Below, in pieces: positions 1 to 10,934 of a stretch of DNA of 64,000 nt. The stretch is from Alisma plantago-aquatica (Eukaryota; Streptophyta; Magnoliopsida; Alismatales; Alismataceae). Location: contig OY856409.1 of the NCBI GenBank assembly GCA_963693085.1, forward strand, positions 1,613,569,711 to 1,613,633,710, read 5' to 3'. Position numbers and translations under genes: made by a program. The notes under the pieces are model-generated. The model did no database searches, was not told where the DNA came from, and saw nothing but the letters and a program-made list of their open reading frames with translations. The first letter of the stretch is position 1. Every line of letters begins with the position of its first letter.

Positions 1-640
1 ACAGAACATGCCTTTAGCGTCGGTTAATTAAGGGCTTTAGTATTGGTTTCCAAGTGACACCCAAGTGGGTGCCACTAACGGTGGACCCATTTGGTGTCGG
101 TTCCCAACTGACACCAAAAATCTTCCTGCCACTGAAAACGCGCCAGTAAATGGACTATAGGTGTCGGTTTTTTACAAAAACTGACACTATAGAATGGTTA
201 CAGACGTCGGTTATTAAAAGAACTAACGTCACAACACTTCCCGCCATTGAATACGTGCCAGCAAAGGGCCTATAGGCGTCGGTTTTGAAAGCTAACCGAC
301 GCCATCTCCCTTTCCACCACGGCCGTGCTGGCACTGAAAACGCGCCAGCAAATGACCTATAGGCGTCAGTTTAAAAAGCTAATCGATGTCATCTCCCCTG
401 CCACCACAGCCGTGCTTCCCAGCACGGCCATGGTTCCTGGCCATATCAGCTGAACCAACATCAGTTTTGTGCTAATAATCGATGCCATATCCCCTGCCTA
501 CCACCATGGTCATGCTTCCCAGCACGGTCGTGGTTCCTGGCCACATAGACGTCGATTTTTTATCAAAAACCACCGCCGTATGTCTTTGGTGTCAGTTTTG
601 TTCAAATAACAGACGCCTATGTTAAGATATTTTTCTTCTT
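1..640. repeat. 3' subterminal repeat array of CACTA E1
   Basis: About 640 bp dense in a short motif, GGCGTCGGTT, and its reverse complement AACCGACGCC, with variants such as GGTGTCGGTT and CTGACACC. Copies are often paired head to head, 20-40 bp apart. In CACTA elements such subterminal motifs are the binding sites of the TNPA-type protein; that role is inferred from the family. The same motif fills both ends of E2, which supports shared transposition machinery. The stretch 641-1009 between this array and the stop codon of the next gene shows no coding signal and resembles the E2 3' flank at 29174-29400 in reverse. Confidence 0.8.
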
Positions 641-1009
641 ATCATTTTGCAGGCTTGCTATATGGCTGGTTAGCAGGATGAGAACTTGCAATTCAGTTCT
701 GAGCTGCAGGTTTATGACATCCATTGACATCTCAGCCAACAACAGGCCACAAACCTACAAAATTAATAAGATGGACAATATTATATATATGTGATTCACA
801 CACATGTATAAGCACATTTAATTCATATTATTTTTTCATCACACACATGTAGAAACCAGTAGCAACCTATAGTTCCATTCATTTCATCTCTTTTCACATT
901 CAGACACATGTAGAAACATTTATGTATTGATCATCTTCACACACATATGACAATTCATAAAAATTCATTCACATTCACACAAAAATAATTATGAGAACAA
1001 AGTTATTCT

Positions 1010-4000
1010 TTATTCATCATTGTCAATAAAATTATATTTAAAAATTCCCACTCTTTGTAGGGCTTTTTCCCATTCTTCTCTTACAACATCTAATTCATCT
1101 CTCATATAGGGAGCATGTACATCGAAACACTTTGCACCTATGCTGAAGTCAGCAGTTTTAAAGACCTGCAAAGAGAATGATGTATATATATAATTAATAA
1201 TATATAATAAGATTGATATATTTCATATTATCTAATGAGACTATGTATAATACCTGCTTTATCATATCGATTTCCATTACGCCATGTTTGATGATTAGGT
1301 CCATAAATTGCATCACATAGTAGGCTCAAGCCCAACATTTGTCTTGTGTAGCACACTATAAAATGAAATATACAAAATATTCAAAAATACAAATAAGCAT
1401 AGTTCACATAAATAATATATACATTAGAGTCAGGAAATTACTTTCACATTCTCCCAAATTAGTGACAGATCCTTTTTCCTGGGGACCTTTCCTCCATCTT
1501 TTTTGTACTCTTGTAAAGCCCTACATATGTTAATGTAACCAATTAAATTGCATAATTAAATAGTAATGTAGTAACAGATATTAATAGATATAAAAACATG
1601 AAATATTTCTCACGAGAATAATGGACTTTTAATTACATGTCCATATAATGTATCTAACTCATTCCCTGCAGGATCTAGATAATAGACAGTGAACATCTTG
1701 GGGACAATAACTTGTAACTCCCAATGCTTACCATTACAGGTAAGAAAGCAGAAAATTAATAACTCAAAATTCACAATAAAAATGAAATTTTCTTAAGTCC
1801 AAAGTATAAGCAAAGTAAACTTACTCGACATTGAATGGAGCTATTATCAACATCTTATTATTTTTACCAAAATATTGAAAAGCATCACATCAGTATGAAG
1901 TAACTGAATATGGGTCTCCATCTACAAGACTAATCAAAGATGGAACCAAAAATCCCACAGGGAAAACCCAAAATCTGTACATATCTTGTGTAAGTGGCTG
2001 CAAAAAACATGTATTATGTATGCATTATTATATAAGAAACCAGATCACCGTATATAAAACAAGGTATATGGATGTATAAGCAAGATCTCACCATATCTAC
2101 AACTCTATCATAGATGTGTTCAGCCATTCATAACTAAACAACTCCAAAATATCTTGTATAAATATCTTATTTTTATATGATTGACTTGCATTAATACCTA
2201 TGCATTAATACATACGTATGTAGAACTTGTATTACGTATGCATTAATATGTATGCTAAACTTTTATAAATAGATTGTTATCGTATGATTTACCTACAACA
2301 TCCTTTGGAATAGTAACAATTATAGGGTAATTTGGATCATGTTCGTCGATCCATACTGTCACACCCCTACTATTAGGACCTATCGAGGTGTGTAGGTCCC
2401 TTGGAAGCCAACTTGGTAGTCGAGGAGGTGGAGGCCGAGATGTAGCGGGTCTCGTCTTTTTGACCTATATATATAATTTTAGATCAATTGACTCATATAT
2501 ACACACTAACAAATTAAATTAATGGAAATTTATGATACAATATCAGTATAGAGGACATCTCCTTCAGGCCACAATATCACTCTGCCTACTGCCTCACCAA
2601 GTGTTTCAACATCTGGGTGTGCATGAGGCACTGCAAGATCTGTCCAGTGGGGGAGTACATGTATTGGGCTCACACGTACCACACAATCTGGTAGTGGATA
2701 CCCATGAAACTTGCACCCTTTAAGGGGTGGGTAAGTCAACTCCTATGTAACAATATATTCTTCACTTTTTAGTCGGCATGGCTTCAACACCTACAAATTT
2801 ACGTAAAGAATGTTATATGCATATATACACAAACATATATGATCTTGAATAGACTATCTATTATGTCATAAAAATACTTCCAGAGGATGTGCTAGGTGGT
2901 AGGACTATAGGATTACTCCCAACCTCTACAGTACGAGCATTAGGAGAAGAACAGCCCGCCATAGGTACTATCTGAGTGGCAGTCTGAGATGCATGCCACT
3001 TGCTAATTGCTTCATGGAGTCTCTTATCAAGTACTTCCTCGACTTTCCTATTAATTAATGAATCTACCTATACATGGATAAAAGAAACGCTAGCTTCTGA
3101 TTATTGAATTCTCTTTCTCAATACCATTCTAAAATAAGAATAGGTTACCTCAGCTTGTGAAAGTCCCGCTTTTTGGATAGGTTTGCGCTGGGATGGCCCA
3201 AAGAACGCTTTGATGCCCACACCAGCGCATTCACCCCTAACACGTCCAGGATGCTTTGGGTTACCCAGAGCAACTGTCAGTTCCTCCCTTGTGCCCTGAG
3301 GGATGAATTTGCCTTCCTTCCTCTGCTCGTGCAGCTCCAGCTAATCACCATCAACAAAAATTAGAAAGTAAACATAATAATAATCAATATCGATCCATTG
3401 CTCTAAAAGTTTATTTTTACCATTTTTGCATTCGCCACAGCAGTTGCAGGCTTCAGTATGTCTCCCTTCTTATTTTGCCACCCAGCTATCCACATAGAAT
3501 GGTGAGGCAGAGGTGCGGGAGTAGTAGTAGAGGACTCTGCAGTCTCCTGAGTAGCACTAGGCTGAGCATACTCAGCCTGTAGTCTTTGGCAAACACATGC
3601 ATATCCTCTTGGACCCATTGTGTGGTTGTGCACATTCAGTACACGCCTTGCTCATTGAGCATCGTTGATAGCCTAGTTAGTTAGCACATTGATTTGGTTA
3701 GTAACACTAAAGGTTAATCTTGAATAGGTGAATACATAAAAACATATATTAATTAAATTGGGAGTGGCGCTTAATACCTTGAATTCATCTATTTTTCTTT
3801 GGGTAACAAATGCCTCCCAGTCTTTGGGGTCCAGGTACTTCCATTGCTGTGTGGCTTCCTTCTGTCTAAATTTATTTTTTAAAGAGAATAAAAATAAAAA
3901 TTATTAGTGTAGAGTTAGTGAAATAGTGATCAATGTCTGGAATTAGAAATCAATCAAGAACCTCTTCTCCACGCTACGTATGTAATCTAGGGAGAGATTG

Positions 4001-4609
4001 GTCCTATAGTTCCTTAGGACCCTCCCACAGTGTTGCATCACAGATTTACGATGCAACTTTTCATCCAGATCAAATATTCTCTGCAAATTAAATAGAATTG
4101 CTATGAACTAGTATCCTAAAAATTAGTAATCTACACAAATAGAATTACAAATAATAATAAATCACACCTACTTCCTTCCATATGTGGTCTTTCTTCTCCT
4201 TAGGAACTTTATGCCAGGATTTGAGGATAGGACTGCAATGGCTACGAATAAGAACCCCAAGATATGAAACAAATGAGTTGTAGTTCACTCCATATGGATT
4301 TTCTGCATGATCGAAATCCACAGCCAATTTGGGTCCATTACCCCTCTGCTGTATTAACTTGTTCATCATTGTGATACCCCTCACTTTCTCAATTTTCTTT
4401 TGCTGCTCATCAAGTGTTGTAATATCTTCAGGGGGTACATCACCAACCTAAAATTTGATAAAAACACATTTACATGATATAATTATAAATGAACATATAG
4501 ATAGAAACCTCAGGGATATATTCTTAAAACATACATTGTCAGGCGACACAAGCACATCCTCACCCTCACGGTGATCATCAGCACGGTCATCATGGGAATG
4601 TTCAGCCAT
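1010..4609 (-). pseudogene. TNPA-type transposase gene with Ulp1 (C48) protease-like C-terminus, E1 copy
   Basis: Multi-exon gene recognised by alignment to the E2 copy at 25722-29173. It probably starts at the ATG at 4609 and stops near 1010. Exons seen include one near 4174-4384 (protein contains NPYGVNYNSFVSYLG), one near 3430-3633 (contains HTMGPRGYACV), one near 3140-3340 (contains LGNPKHPGRV) and one near 2532-2739. The N-terminal part resembles the plant Ptta/En/Spm transposase family that binds subterminal repeats. The C-terminal exons resemble Ulp1-type cysteine proteases: HWEL near 1730 and YYLD near 1675. At 1326-1328 the codon matching the catalytic cysteine is TGA, so protease activity should be lost. 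Exon borders follow GT/AG signals but are approximate. Confidence 0.68.
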
Positions 4610-4616
4610 CTGAAAG

Positions 4617-4832
4617 TTCACATTCAAATAATAAATTTCACATTGTAAAGTAACACTTATTGTAAAGTTCACATTGTAAAGTACACATTCACATTATAAA
4701 GTAATTCACATTGTAAAGTTCACATTCACATTGTAAAGTAATTCACATTGTAAAGTTCACATTCACATTATAAAGTAATTCACATTGTAAAGTCCACATT
4801 CACATTGTAAAGTTCACATTGTGAAGTTCACA
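4617..4832. repeat. AT-rich tandem repeat between the two E1 genes
   Basis: Irregular tandem repetition of short units such as CACATTGTAAAGT and TTCACATTCACATT, roughly 12 head-to-tail copies of the TTCACATTRTAAAG core. It lies between the start of the TNPA-type gene and the end of the TNP2-type gene. E2 has a different tandem repeat in the same place (25580-25712), so the spacer seems prone to expansion. Confidence 0.75.
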
Positions 4833-4875
4833 TTCAGAAAAATAAAACATATAAAAAATATAAACATTCATGCTT

Positions 4876-6267
4876 CTAATATTGTGATCTTTTATCAATT
4901 AACAGTCCTTCATTGTGATCCCCGTGAACATACAAGTCATTCTGATCCCCAGCTTCAATGTTTAGTGTTGTTGGCAACCCAACTGAGAATGGACTGGAGT
5001 CATCATACTTATCATAGTACTCTTCTTCATCTATAGGATCTTCAATGAACTGTCTTTTACCATGAAGAACAACGGACCATTTATCATTTGCAGGATCATC
5101 GATATAAAATACTTGTTTCTCCTGTGATGCCAATATGAATTGTTCACCCTTCTCGCCAATCTTTTCAAAGTTCACTAACATGAAACCCAATTCATCCACT
5201 ATAACTCCTTTATTGTTGTCAACCCAATTACATTTAAAGAGTGGAATTCTGAAATCTACATAGTCAAACTCCCATATGTCTTCAATGACACCATAATATG
5301 ACATTTTAGCTTCATGTGGACTCTTATCCTTTGCACTTGCAAAAAACAATGAAGACGCTTGAAGGGTGACCCCACTTTTTTGGATGACACTCTTATCATC
5401 TTGACGCTTTGTGTAATACGAGAATCCATTTACGTCAAACCCTTCATAAGACATTACATTCAATTTTGGTTTAAAGGTGAGGCATTTGATGGTTTCAGTA
5501 AGATTATCTAGTGTTTGAGATAGTTGATGTAAGACTTTATCTTCAAACCACTTAATAAATGTCTTTTTATGCTCTCTAGCAAGCCACATTGAATTGGATT
5601 GAGGATATTGTCTCTTGATGAAATTGGTATGTTCCTCGATATAAACACTCACTTTGTCGATGTTGTGTAAAATATATAAGTGACCTTGCTCCAACTGCTC
5701 ACAGATGATTACTTTCACCTGTGATCTCAAAATTCCTTTGCCAAAATGCTCCTCAATATTCTTGTCATTCATAGGAGCATCATTAGCACGCAGAAAGTCA
5801 TTACAAAAATCCATAACCTCTCTCACCACATAACTTGTGTATAACGGTATCTCATCATCATGCACAATGTTTCTAAACATGGGAGGTGAATAGAAGTGTT
5901 CTACCCCACAACTATCTAGCATCGCATCAATGATGTCTACTGGAACTGGTTCGTTCACATCTACATCATCGAAGGCAATTTCTTCTTCCACACAAGCACT
6001 GCTATCGACATCCATTGATTTTAGGTTTGAAATCTCTCCATGCTAGTGACATTCTTTATAGCCTTGTACAATCCCGTTGCACATGGCATGACTTTTGATT
6101 TCGTCACCAGTGCTGACTTTCAAGTTGTTACCACAATGCCTACATGGACAATAGAACCTATCTCTAGGTTGTTTCCTATGTTCCTCGGTAAAATCTAATA
6201 AACTGGTCAAGACCAGAAATAAACTTGGGGTGTAGTGATTTGGAATGGACATCCATGATCTAACCAT
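4876..6267 (-). pseudogene. TNP2-type CACTA transposase, in-frame deletion derivative, E1 copy
   Basis: The first 75 codons (6267-6043) match the plant transposase-associated domain, with the metal-site-like residues FYCPCRHCGNNL, and end at a TAG at 6043-6045 where E2 has a Trp codon. The same frame is then open from 6015 to 4876 for 379 codons. Against E2 this lacks about 1.87 kb (E2 22935-24808), the whole TNP2 catalytic core, yet the junction keeps the frame (near residue 85 of the 379). What remains is an acidic N-terminal segment, part of DUF4218 and a full DUF4216-like region (YYGVIEDIWEFDYVDF). A one-base loss near 6232 and a one-base gain near 6190 cancel each other, leaving about 14 altered residues. 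It cannot be a catalytic transposase; a regulatory product is possible but unproven. Confidence 0.78.
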
Positions 6268-6540
6268 TCTATGATCAAAGAGAAAACAAGTATATATTAG
6301 AACAAGATTAGGGTCTAGGGTTAGAAGATTAGGGTTTATGGTTAAAACTTTAGGGTTTAAGGTCTTATATATATTTAATGGTTAAAACATCCTAAGTGAG
6401 ATTAGGTGTTCAAGAATAGTCCCAAACCGGGGACGATCCAATATTTACTCCTAATGAGTAAATCTTGGACGGGTTTCTAGGCCAACAAATACATGTGATG
6501 TCATTCTTATATATAATAAATGTGTACCACCTATCCCATT

Positions 6541-6730
6541 CTTGAACACCTAATCTCACTAGTAAGTGTATAATGTGTATTGGGTTTTTAATAAAATTTC
6601 GGCAGCATTTCCCTGTGGTTCTCTAAGTACATATGTACTTAGAGAAAAAATGGGGAAATGATGCCAAAATTTTCTTGAAAACCCAATACACATTATACAC
6701 TTACATCCTAAGTGAGATTAGGTGTTCAAG
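6541..6730. repeat. 190-bp near-perfect palindrome, E1 copy
   Basis: Runs from CTTGAACACCTAATCTCACT to its reverse complement at 6730, with its centre at GTACAT|ATGTAC (6627-6638). The arms are about 95 bp with few mismatches and a small asymmetric block (TACATCCTAAG against TAGTAAG). It lies upstream of the TNP2-type gene, in what should be the first intron. Two further copies lie at the same relative place in E2. A transcript through it could fold into a long hairpin; this is inference. Confidence 0.85.
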
Positions 6731-7039
6731 AATAGTCCCAAACCGGGGACTATCCAAGATTTACTCCTAATGAGTAAATCTTGGATGGGTTTCTAGGCCA
6801 ACAAATACATGTGTTGTCATTCTATAACATTGATTTCAACATTTCGAGTGTCCATGCATGTTCATCATCAAGATAAAATTACACATAAATTAGTATGACC
6901 TAGGGATGGAGAGCTAATTCATAATTGATTTCAAAATTTCAAACTAGCTCTTATAACGTCACTTTTAAAGGCGTCAATTGTATCAAAAAACTGACGCCTA
7001 AAACATAAAGTGTCAGTTAAATAAAAAAACTGACATCTA

Positions 7040-7330
7040 TGTAACACTCGGGCCCACTGCCCTAGGCTCTAGCAGAGTTTCAAGAATGACGATTGTCCCC
7101 ACAGACCACCACTAGCCTTAACTGCGCACTTTGTCCACACTGACGTGCAAGCCAGGATCAACTTCCTGAATGGTCACCCATACTAGTAGTACTCCAAGCT
7201 GAGCACACTTAACTATGGAGTTCTTTAGTGATGGGCTCCCAGAAAAGGAGGTGCACCTTAGTGATATGGGTAGTCTAATCATTCATTTTAAGATCATGTT
7301 ATCCGAGGCCTCAAATCTTGGGATGTTACA
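7040..7330 (-). repeat. Cassandra 3' LTR
   Basis: 291 bp, flanked on the left by the target duplication ATCTA. The purine tract next to its right edge marks it as the 3' LTR in minus orientation. Its 5S-like internal promoter has a changed A box (AGTTAAGTGTGCT on the minus strand) and a changed C box. Confidence 0.93.
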
Positions 7331-7582
7331 ATCTCCCCCACTTAGGCTCTTGACGTCCTCGTCAAGGATCAACTATAAGGCCTCATAATCTCTTCCCTAT
7401 TTCAGTGCAGACCCACAATGGCCCATGGACACCCAGCTCCCAATCACAGAATACCAGTGCAAGGGTGGCTACGTCAACCATGGACAACCCTTTCCTACAT
7501 GCCTGGACCGCACGGCTCAAGACTGGCATGCCATGTCCATGTGGGCCCCACCTACTAGAGGGGAATTGGCTTTGATACCATT

Positions 7583-7873
7583 TGTAACACTCGGGCCCAC
7601 TGCCCTAGGCTCTAGCAGAGTTTCAGGAATGACGACTGTCCCCACAGACCACCACTAGCCTTAACTGCGCACTTTGTCCACATAGACGTGCAAGCCAGGA
7701 TCAACTTCCCGACTGGTCACCCATCCTAGTACTACTCCAAGCTGAGCACGCTTAACTATGGAGTTCTTTAGTGATGGGATCCTGGAAAAGGAGGTGCACC
7801 TTGGTGATATGGGTAGTCTAGTCATTCCTTTTAAGATCCTGTTATCCGAGGCCTCAAATCCTGGGATGTTACA
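7583..7873 (-). repeat. Cassandra 5' LTR
   Basis: 291 bp, next to the primer-binding site at 7568-7580 and flanked on the right by ATCTA (7874-7878). It keeps the better 5S-like internal promoter of the two LTRs. Confidence 0.93.
7700..7785 (-). promoter_or_regulatory. 5S rRNA-derived Pol III internal promoter in the Cassandra LTR
   Basis: Read on the minus strand, this segment has AGGATCCCATCA, AGAACTCC, the A-box sequence AGTTAAGCGTGCT (7757-7745), GGAGTAGTACTAGG and the C-box sequence ATGGGTGACC followed by GGGAAGT (7724-7704). These appear in the order and approximate spacing of plant 5S rRNA. It is not a 5S gene: the flanks are Cassandra sequence and only about 85 bp match. Transcription by RNA polymerase III is established for the family and inferred here. 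Confidence 0.88.
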
Positions 7874-8229
7874 ATCTATCTGTGAAGGGCGACCAGACAC
7901 GGGTATCACTTTTCTTTTATTTAACGTCGCTTCCTTAATAAGAAACCGACGCCTAAAATTAACCACCAAAACTAAATTTTCTAGTGAAAAAAATTACCTC
8001 CAAAATTTAACATACAACGTCGGTTGTTAAAAGAGAAACTGATGACTAAAGGTTTTCTGCGAGACAAAAATTTGACCAATTTTATCGTCAGTTGTCTTAC
8101 AAGAACCGACGCCATTGTGTTTTCACGTGCTTAACCACGGAAATTTTCACCTCCCTTTAGCATCTATTTTTATACGGAAACTGATGACTATAGTTTTTAG
8201 CGTCGGTTATTTAAAACAACAGACGCCTA

Positions 8230-8507
8230 TTGTTAACTTAACAACACCCGCATGAGCCATACTCTTCCCCTTCTGTTTCATTCATTCCATGAGATTGAGG
8301 GTTTTAGGTCTAGTGATTCTCCTCTGCTCATCACCGCTCGTTGCTCCTCTACCCCCGCCTCTGCCGCCGCTTGTTGGTCCTCCACGCGCCATCGCCGCTT
8401 ACTGCTAGCTCTGGCCACTACTCTCCAACTCGATCGCTTCTCCGGCCGGCCGCTGCGCAACTCTCTTGCTAGCTCCCTGCTCTCTTCTTCCTCCATGCCA
8501 TTGACAG
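8230..8507 (+). other. CT-rich leader exon of CACTA E3
   Basis: Follows the subterminal repeats directly and matches the position and opening words of the E2 leader (ACTCTTCCCCTT). It is rich in CTC, GCC and CCG, with CpG content well above its surroundings. It ends at a strong splice donor, CAG|GTAAGT, at 8507/8508. By analogy with E2 it would be the untranslated first exon of the transposase transcript. The sequence from 8508 to 8618 is then the start of an intron, cut off by the chromovirus. Confidence 0.5.
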
Positions 8508-10452
8508 GTAAGTTGTTGCCCTTCTTTGTCCTCTACCTCTTCTTCTTCCTCCACCTCTTCTTCTTCCTGCTCCCTCTTTACCAATTTGAAATTCTTTGAC
8601 TTGCATTCCTGCTCCCTCTGATCTCCAAAACACAAGATAAACATAGCGGAAGCGATTCGATTAATAGCGGAATATGAAAAATCACGAGAAATTAAAAACT
8701 TTTCGAAAACGAGATCTCAAAAACTTGAAACTCCTTTCATAAAAGTAAGATGAATTGTTTACATCTCTGATAAATCACTTCTCGAGTGATTATATACATT
8801 ATGATACAAAATTTCAAGACTTCAAAATTCTCAGATCAACAAAATCCTAGGACCTGAGTGTACAGAGACGACATAAGACTATTCTATCTACAAGACTAGA
8901 CAACACAGTGTTTCCACCTAAAATCACTGTTGCTCCTGGTTTTGCCGCTGCTGCTGCTGTCCACCTGCAGATCGGTTCCTTCGACCTCGACATCCACCTA
9001 AAGGTAGAAAATCTACGGGGTGAGACAATTTTAAATAATTGTCTCAGCGAGAGTTATAACTCTCTGCCAGAAACTTTGTTAAAAGCAATCAAAGGAATAT
9101 CATGAGCAGGTAACTTAGATTACTCACAGCAGGCTTGATAACAATTATTCACCTTTATTAAGGAATATGAAGAACATGTATACTAATACTTGAACAAGAT
9201 ATTAAATACAAGCAATGTAATAACAACCAATGTTCTTTGTAGTTTAACCTAAGCAGTTATGCTATGCGGTTGATTATGTTTTACAAACAGCATTATGCCC
9301 TGTGGAGATGAGGTATACCACTCATGCTCCAACCGATCACTAGTAAGTCGCATCGGTATCATACTAGGTCATCGAAAGAGTCAGATTCTCATGACCTTCA
9401 ACTAGCTCAGTCAGGATGAGGATAAACATGCAGGACATCTAGTGTCTCTGCTATTATAGCTCACTAGGGCATTCTGGTACTTTGATATTAGAGTCACAGT
9501 GGCATTCTGCACTCTCTTCGCTATTGAAAGATTTCATGTTTATCTCTCATCGATGCGGTATAAAAGATTCCTTTGGGAGAATAGTGTTACGTCATCCCGG
9601 TATAAATATATAGTGAAGGGTTGATGGATTAAGATACATCCACATCAACTCCTACACTAGGATGTAAGGATATACACATCCATATTCCCCCACATACTCT
9701 AAAGTATGTGATCCAGGAGTTCCCTTAGGAAAACCTGTTTCACCATCATTTAAACTATGACAATGATGGATCTATGATCAGGGCTCTACATGATATAATT
9801 ATACTTGGTTATTAGGTACATTTCAGTATTCTTTTAGCATCATACATGTTTCCAAACATTCAAGTACTAAACATGGCTATAATAGAAGAATACTAAATGT
9901 AACAGGTATTACTCATATCAGTTATCAGATGGATATCAATTCTTAATTATCTTATCACTATGATTCAGGAACATGGGTGCTCACACCCTTATATCATCAT
10001 AACACTTGCTATCAAGTGACATGTCAGTATCAAGTCATCTATTAGCATGACATTGATGTCATTCATGGCCCTTAAGGCATATCAGTTTCATATGATTCTA
10101 CTTGCATCTAGGCAACATAGTTATTTTTGTTCATAAGCTATTGACATACTTTCAATGGATATGATTATTCTCTTATAATAACCTGCATGATTAAATCAAT
10201 TGATAATAATCAACAATTCATAGTCAGATCAGCAGTCAATAAGACAGAAATTAACCTTTCAATTCAAAGGTTATACTTTTATGTCCTTACAAAGGGTAAG
10301 ATTCCCTTGCTTACATCATTTAGGGTTATTCACCCCTTTCATTATGATTGGGAATAATAATTCCTCATCTCATATCTTGATCATACAATTCATGCTTAAA
10401 GGAATAACATGAGTTTAGAGTTTATTGTTCATTTCAACATATTACCATGAAC

Positions 10453-10580
10453 TAGGGTTTACTATTCACATTACTCATGATTACCCTAGAATTAGGGTTT
10501 ACTATTCACATTACTCATGATTACCCTAGAATTAGGGTTTACTATTCACATTACTCATGATTACCCTAGAATTAGGGTTT
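10453..10580. repeat. 40-bp tandem repeat, about three copies
   Basis: Unit about 40 bp, containing TAGGGTTTACTATTCAC, TTACTCATGA and TTACCCTAGAAT. Each unit carries an inverted telomere-like pair (CCCTAGAATTAGGG). The same three copies occur at 19255-19386 in the other LTR, so the repeat predates this insertion. Confidence 0.88.
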
Positions 10581-10934
10581 ACTAATTACTTCATAGTGAA
10601 ATGAGCTCATAGCATCATCATGAATGAAAAACATCATCATTGATGCTTTCAAATTAGGTTAAGACTCATCAATTATCTTAATTAGGGTTTTCATGATCTC
10701 TCATAAGTGGACCATACCCTAATCCTGCATATTCATATACATTGAAGGTACTTTATTTGGGTTTTAATCCATAAATGGTACTTTCTCTCTCTGCTTACTA
10801 ATAGATGGTGATTACATTACTCTATATAGGGTTGGGTTAAGTCCTCATTGATTAACATAAACCAAATCACCACTATCATGTCATTAGGGTTTGAATAAAA
10901 CAAGGTATCCTTTAATTGAACCTATATAAGCTTT

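Larger units (their letters stand above)
1..6944 (-). mobile_element. CACTA (En/Spm) transposon E1, nearly complete, minus strand
   Basis: Gene order and sequence mirror the complete element E2 at 19893-29932, on the opposite strand. The first bases of the window (ACAGAACATGCC) match the 3' terminal repeat of E2 read inward (CACTACTACAGAAGTCGCC) from its eighth base, so the element tip should lie 7 bp left of the window. The element holds 3' subterminal repeats (1-640), a TNPA/Ulp1-like gene, a TNP2-like gene and part of the upstream intron with a large palindrome. The 5' end is not normal: near 6945 it meets plus-oriented CACTA 5'-end sequence instead of its own leader exon and terminal repeat. 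Both genes carry stops, so it is non-autonomous. Confidence 0.8.
7040..7873 (-). mobile_element. Cassandra TRIM retrotransposon
   Basis: Short non-autonomous LTR retrotransposon with two 291-bp LTRs (7040-7330 and 7583-7873) that begin TGTAACACTC and end GGGATGTTACA. They surround only 252 bp of non-coding sequence. A 5-bp target duplication ATCTA is present at 7035-7039 and 7874-7878. On the minus strand the primer-binding site TGGTATCAAAGCC follows the 5' LTR after two bases, and a purine tract (GTGGGGGAGATTG) precedes the 3' LTR. Both LTRs contain a segment strongly resembling plant 5S rRNA, which by established knowledge defines Cassandra. The LTRs differ at about 18 of 291 positions by eye. 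It sits inside subterminal repeats of CACTA E3. Confidence 0.93.
6945..8618 (+). mobile_element. CACTA 5'-end fragment E3, plus strand, truncated
   Basis: With Cassandra (7040-7873 plus one TSD) removed, this aligns in plus orientation with the first 0.8 kb of E2. Shared landmarks in the same order are GTCACTTTT, an inverted GGCGTC/GACGCC pair, GACCAGCCAGACACGGGTA-like sequence (7886-7903), more GACGCC pairs, and then a CT-rich leader. The terminal repeat has decayed (near 6945, AACTAGCTCTTATAACG). The fragment ends abruptly at the chromovirus LTR at about 8618. It stands head to head with E1, so it is either a separate truncated element or an inverted 5' end of E1. Confidence 0.68.

Noticed and set aside
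1..640. Repeated GGCGTCGGTT words as a CRISPR array
   Set aside because: Repeats are short, in both orientations and irregularly spaced, in a plant CACTA end.
7700..7785. A free-standing 5S rRNA gene
   Set aside because: Only an internal segment matches 5S and it lies in both LTRs of a TRIM with a target duplication.
8252..8599. 115-residue plus-strand protein in the E3 leader
   Set aside because: Low-complexity Ser/Leu/Phe product of CT-rich DNA, crossing a strong splice donor; no conservation with the E2 leader frame.
10440..10580. Interstitial telomere
   Set aside because: TTTAGGG-like words occur once per 40-bp unit, not as a contiguous heptamer array.
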